Assembly (NCBI GenBank): GCA_016801885.1
Contig: CM028903.1
Coordinates: forward strand, 1,376,360-1,440,359
From: Toxotes chatareus
Lineage: Eukaryota; Chordata; Actinopteri; Toxotidae
Direction of reading: 5' to 3'
Length of the DNA stretch: 64,000 nucleotides
The position numbers and the translations under genes were made by a program. This document shows positions 62,001 through 64,000 of this stretch, one piece after another; position 1 is the first letter of the stretch, and each line of letters begins with the position of its first letter. The notes beneath the pieces were generated by a model, which was not told where the DNA came from, searched no databases, and saw only the letters and a program-made list of their open reading frames with translations.

Positions 62001-63880
62001 TAGTAGAAATGAAATGAGTTAATAGAAAGATATCTGTGTTTTCTTCCTCCCTCTCCGTTCTTTTGTCCCTCTCAGGTCCAGCTGCTGTCGAAGGACTTTG
62101 GGAAGCATCTCCTGGAGGTGGATGACCTGCTGCAGAAACACAGCCTGCAGGAAGCCGACATTGCTGTGCAGGCTGAGAGGGTCGAGACACTCAACACAGC
62201 TGCCCTTAAATTCACCATGATAGAGGGTACATGCACACGCAGCTTAGCTTTTGGTGTTTCTGTTTGTCTGTCATTAGCTTTATATGATACCAAAAATGTA
62301 AAGGTTTCATTGTTGAAGGAGTGAGCTCACATGAGAGCAGCTTATCATAGTACTCTGAGATTTACATTTTGGAACGTGGTCTCAAATATCCATTTGACTG
62401 CAGAATGCAAAATGCTAATGAATGTGAAAATGCACAGCAACACCTTCACAATATTAAAGTTTAACCTTTATAAAGCTTATGATGTGATGTGATTCAGAGC
62501 ATTGGCCTTTTGTTGGTTTGGTTGGACTTTGGATTGTAATGAAGAGGCAGCAGTTGTTGTTTTCCCTGGTGCAGTAGTGATTTCATTGAGCTGAGTGGAG
62601 ATGTACACTATTTGACCTTGACACGACAGGAAAATGGATTTTTGAAACTTAATATCAGGAAGTTGAGCTGCTCAGGAAACTCAGTATATGTTTTTTTTTC
62701 TTGGTAGTCCAGCTCAGCGTACACTACTGTACTGAATGAAGTGCCGTATCTATTATATCTTCTTTCTTTCATGGTAATTAACCTCATTTCATTGCCTCCC
62801 AGGTTACCAACCATGTGACCCCCAGGTGATCTGTAACCGTGTCAACCACGTCTCTTCCTGTCTGGAGGAGCTGAAACAACTGGCAGCTAAAAGACGTGCC
62901 GAGCTTGAGGAATCGAGACAGCTGTGGGCCTTTTTTCAGGTAGGATGGCTCAACAGGTTGTGTCACATGTTACCAGCATTCAGCCTGTTCCTTTCACGTG
63001 TTTTTGATGTAAGAATTATTCGGGGGGCTGCGTACGATAATTTCTTTATATGTATTTATTTATCCACCCTGCCTTTGAGTGTGGCTTTCCTGAACAACTC
63101 GAAACATTTCTGGCATTGGACAACATGTCAAACTAACTAGTTTGTTTCTTGCATAACACAACTCTTAGACATTCATGGGGGTGTCTGTTCTTGTGTTTGG
63201 ATTTCCAAAGAGTTGAATCATTATCGTCCCAAACTTGCCTGCAGCAGCATTAAAGTCGTTTCTCTGAAAATATACAGACCAAGAGTTGGAGTTTTGTTAA
63301 TTCAGCACTTCAGTTGGTTACACAGAGGTGACAGGCCCATGTTTAAATATGAATTCATTCATTTACTGTTCCTTTATAAACCTCTGTTCCTGGCCAAGGA
63401 TTCCAGTTCAGTTTGACCACATTTACATACAGTTTTGTAAGCTAACTGATCAGAGTTACAATCCAACAGAAATGTATGTTAAAGAGATGATAAATCACAA
63501 TCAAAATACTGTCATTTAATTTTATAAACACCATATCTATGCAAAACTGTTAATGTAGAGGGCTGGGAGAGAAGGGTTAACTAATTCTGTTGAAAGAGAT
63601 GTTAATCAAATTAAACTGTTCTTTTCTGTCTCATCTTTTGAAGAACAACAGCTGCAATCAGCATTTTTTATATCACATACATGGTTTATATCTCATTAAA
63701 CCTGGTTTCTCTTATTTGTTCTCTTGTCAGGAACTGGAGGAGTCGGAGGCCTGGATCAGGGAGAAGAGCTCCATCCTGGGAGCTCAGGGTTATGGGAAGG
63801 ACCTGAGCAGTGTGCTGAGGTTACTACAAAAACACAAGACTCTGGCTGGAGAACTGCTGGCTCACCGGTCGCTGCTGCAG
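53014..63880 (+). CDS. sptbn4: Non-erythroid beta-spectrin (beta-IV-like), N-terminal 693 residues, partial
   Basis: Fourteen in-phase exons: 53014-53158, 53493-53644, 54123-54296, 58320-58411, 58562-58642, 59031-59146, 59339-59451, 59705-59892, 60836-60953, 61134-61292, 61582-61884, 62076-62226, 62803-62939, 63731-63880. The start has G at -3 and +4. The first 45 residues are Asn-rich and variable. Then LFECSRIKALADERDAVQKK leads into the first calponin-homology domain (about 51-156), with the actinin-type signature QKKTFTKWVN and, later, NVGSHDIVDGNHRLTLGL. The second CH domain is at about 170-276 (AKDALLLWCQMKT). Spectrin repeats follow from about 300 (SNQKFANSLTGVQQQL, RLVSQDNFGYDLPAVEAAMK, GYQPCDPQVICNRVNHV). 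Beta-spectrins cross-link actin under the membrane; beta-IV does so at axon initial segments and nodes of Ranvier. The beta-IV call rests on wording and on blvrb next door, as in human. The gene continues past the right edge. Confidence 0.85.
59686..59703 (+). repeat. CT tract forming the acceptor of spectrin exon 8
   Basis: A CT dinucleotide run serves directly as the polypyrimidine tract before the cag at 59702-59704, so length variation here could alter splicing. Confidence 0.7.
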
Positions 63881-64000
63881 GTGTGTGTTTGTGTGAATGA
63901 GCACCTGGAATACCTGCTGTACCTGGAGTTTCTGCTCTGAACCTCATGTACTTCAGTAACTGCATTAGTATTAATAAATTGCTTTTTGAGGTCACCTGCA

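Noticed and set aside
1..64000. Bacterial-type systems, CRISPR arrays, phage or endogenous retrovirus
   Set aside because: No spaced direct-repeat array, no long polymerase or integrase frame and no LTR pair was seen. All supported genes are spliced vertebrate genes.

Overview
The window is vertebrate nuclear DNA, most likely from a teleost fish. Multi-exon genes have GT-AG introns and AT-rich introns and spacers. CA/GT and CT microsatellites are frequent, and several 5'-truncated LINE/SINE tails are of types common in fish. The gene products are recognisable vertebrate families. I saw no bacterial operon, CRISPR array, rRNA or intact tRNA. The species cannot be fixed from the sequence.

Layout, left to right. 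(1) 1-4568, +: the 3' end of a giant AHNAK/periaxin-type repeat protein gene, open at the left edge. (2) 9696-17133, +: a five-exon gene for a 1042-residue acidic protein that ends in the clathrin-binding region of the aftiphilin/CLBA1 family. (3) 21949-30318, +: a three-exon two-pore-domain potassium channel of the TWIK-2 (kcnk6) type, 319 residues. (4) 34049-34987, -: a SERTA-domain transcriptional co-regulator, 312 residues in one coding exon, with a non-coding exon upstream. (5) 37389-41103, -: biliverdin reductase B (blvrb), five exons, 207 residues. (6) 53014-63880, +: the first fourteen coding exons (693 residues) of a beta-spectrin, best called sptbn4, running off the right edge. A GC-rich candidate leader exon lies near 43100-43594, so intron 1 is about 9.4 kb. 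Every exon junction given was checked for reading phase and joins in frame.

Gene order resembles human 19q13.2 (KCNK6, PRX, SERTAD1/SERTAD3, BLVRB, SPTBN4). Two differences stand out. An aftiphilin-type gene sits inside the block, and the first gene has AHNAK-style rather than periaxin-style repeats. Human 14q32 (AHNAK2, CLBA1, CDCA4), 2p (AFTPH, SERTAD2, SPTBN1) and 11q (AHNAK, KCNK7, SPTBN2) carry the same set of families. The window therefore looks like one member of an ancient four-fold paralogous block that kept a gene mammals lost here. The genes do not form a pathway; they share linkage, not a system.

The rest is introns and spacers with microsatellites, a probable hAT-type MITE, a near-perfect 56-bp palindrome, several retroelement tails and some promoter-like stretches. 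I found no convincing new biological system. The best leads are the retained aftiphilin-family paralogue with its undescribed large acidic exon, the recent 201-bp duplication in the AHNAK repeats, a splice-created mini-uORF in the SERTA gene, and the palindrome in kcnk6 intron 1.
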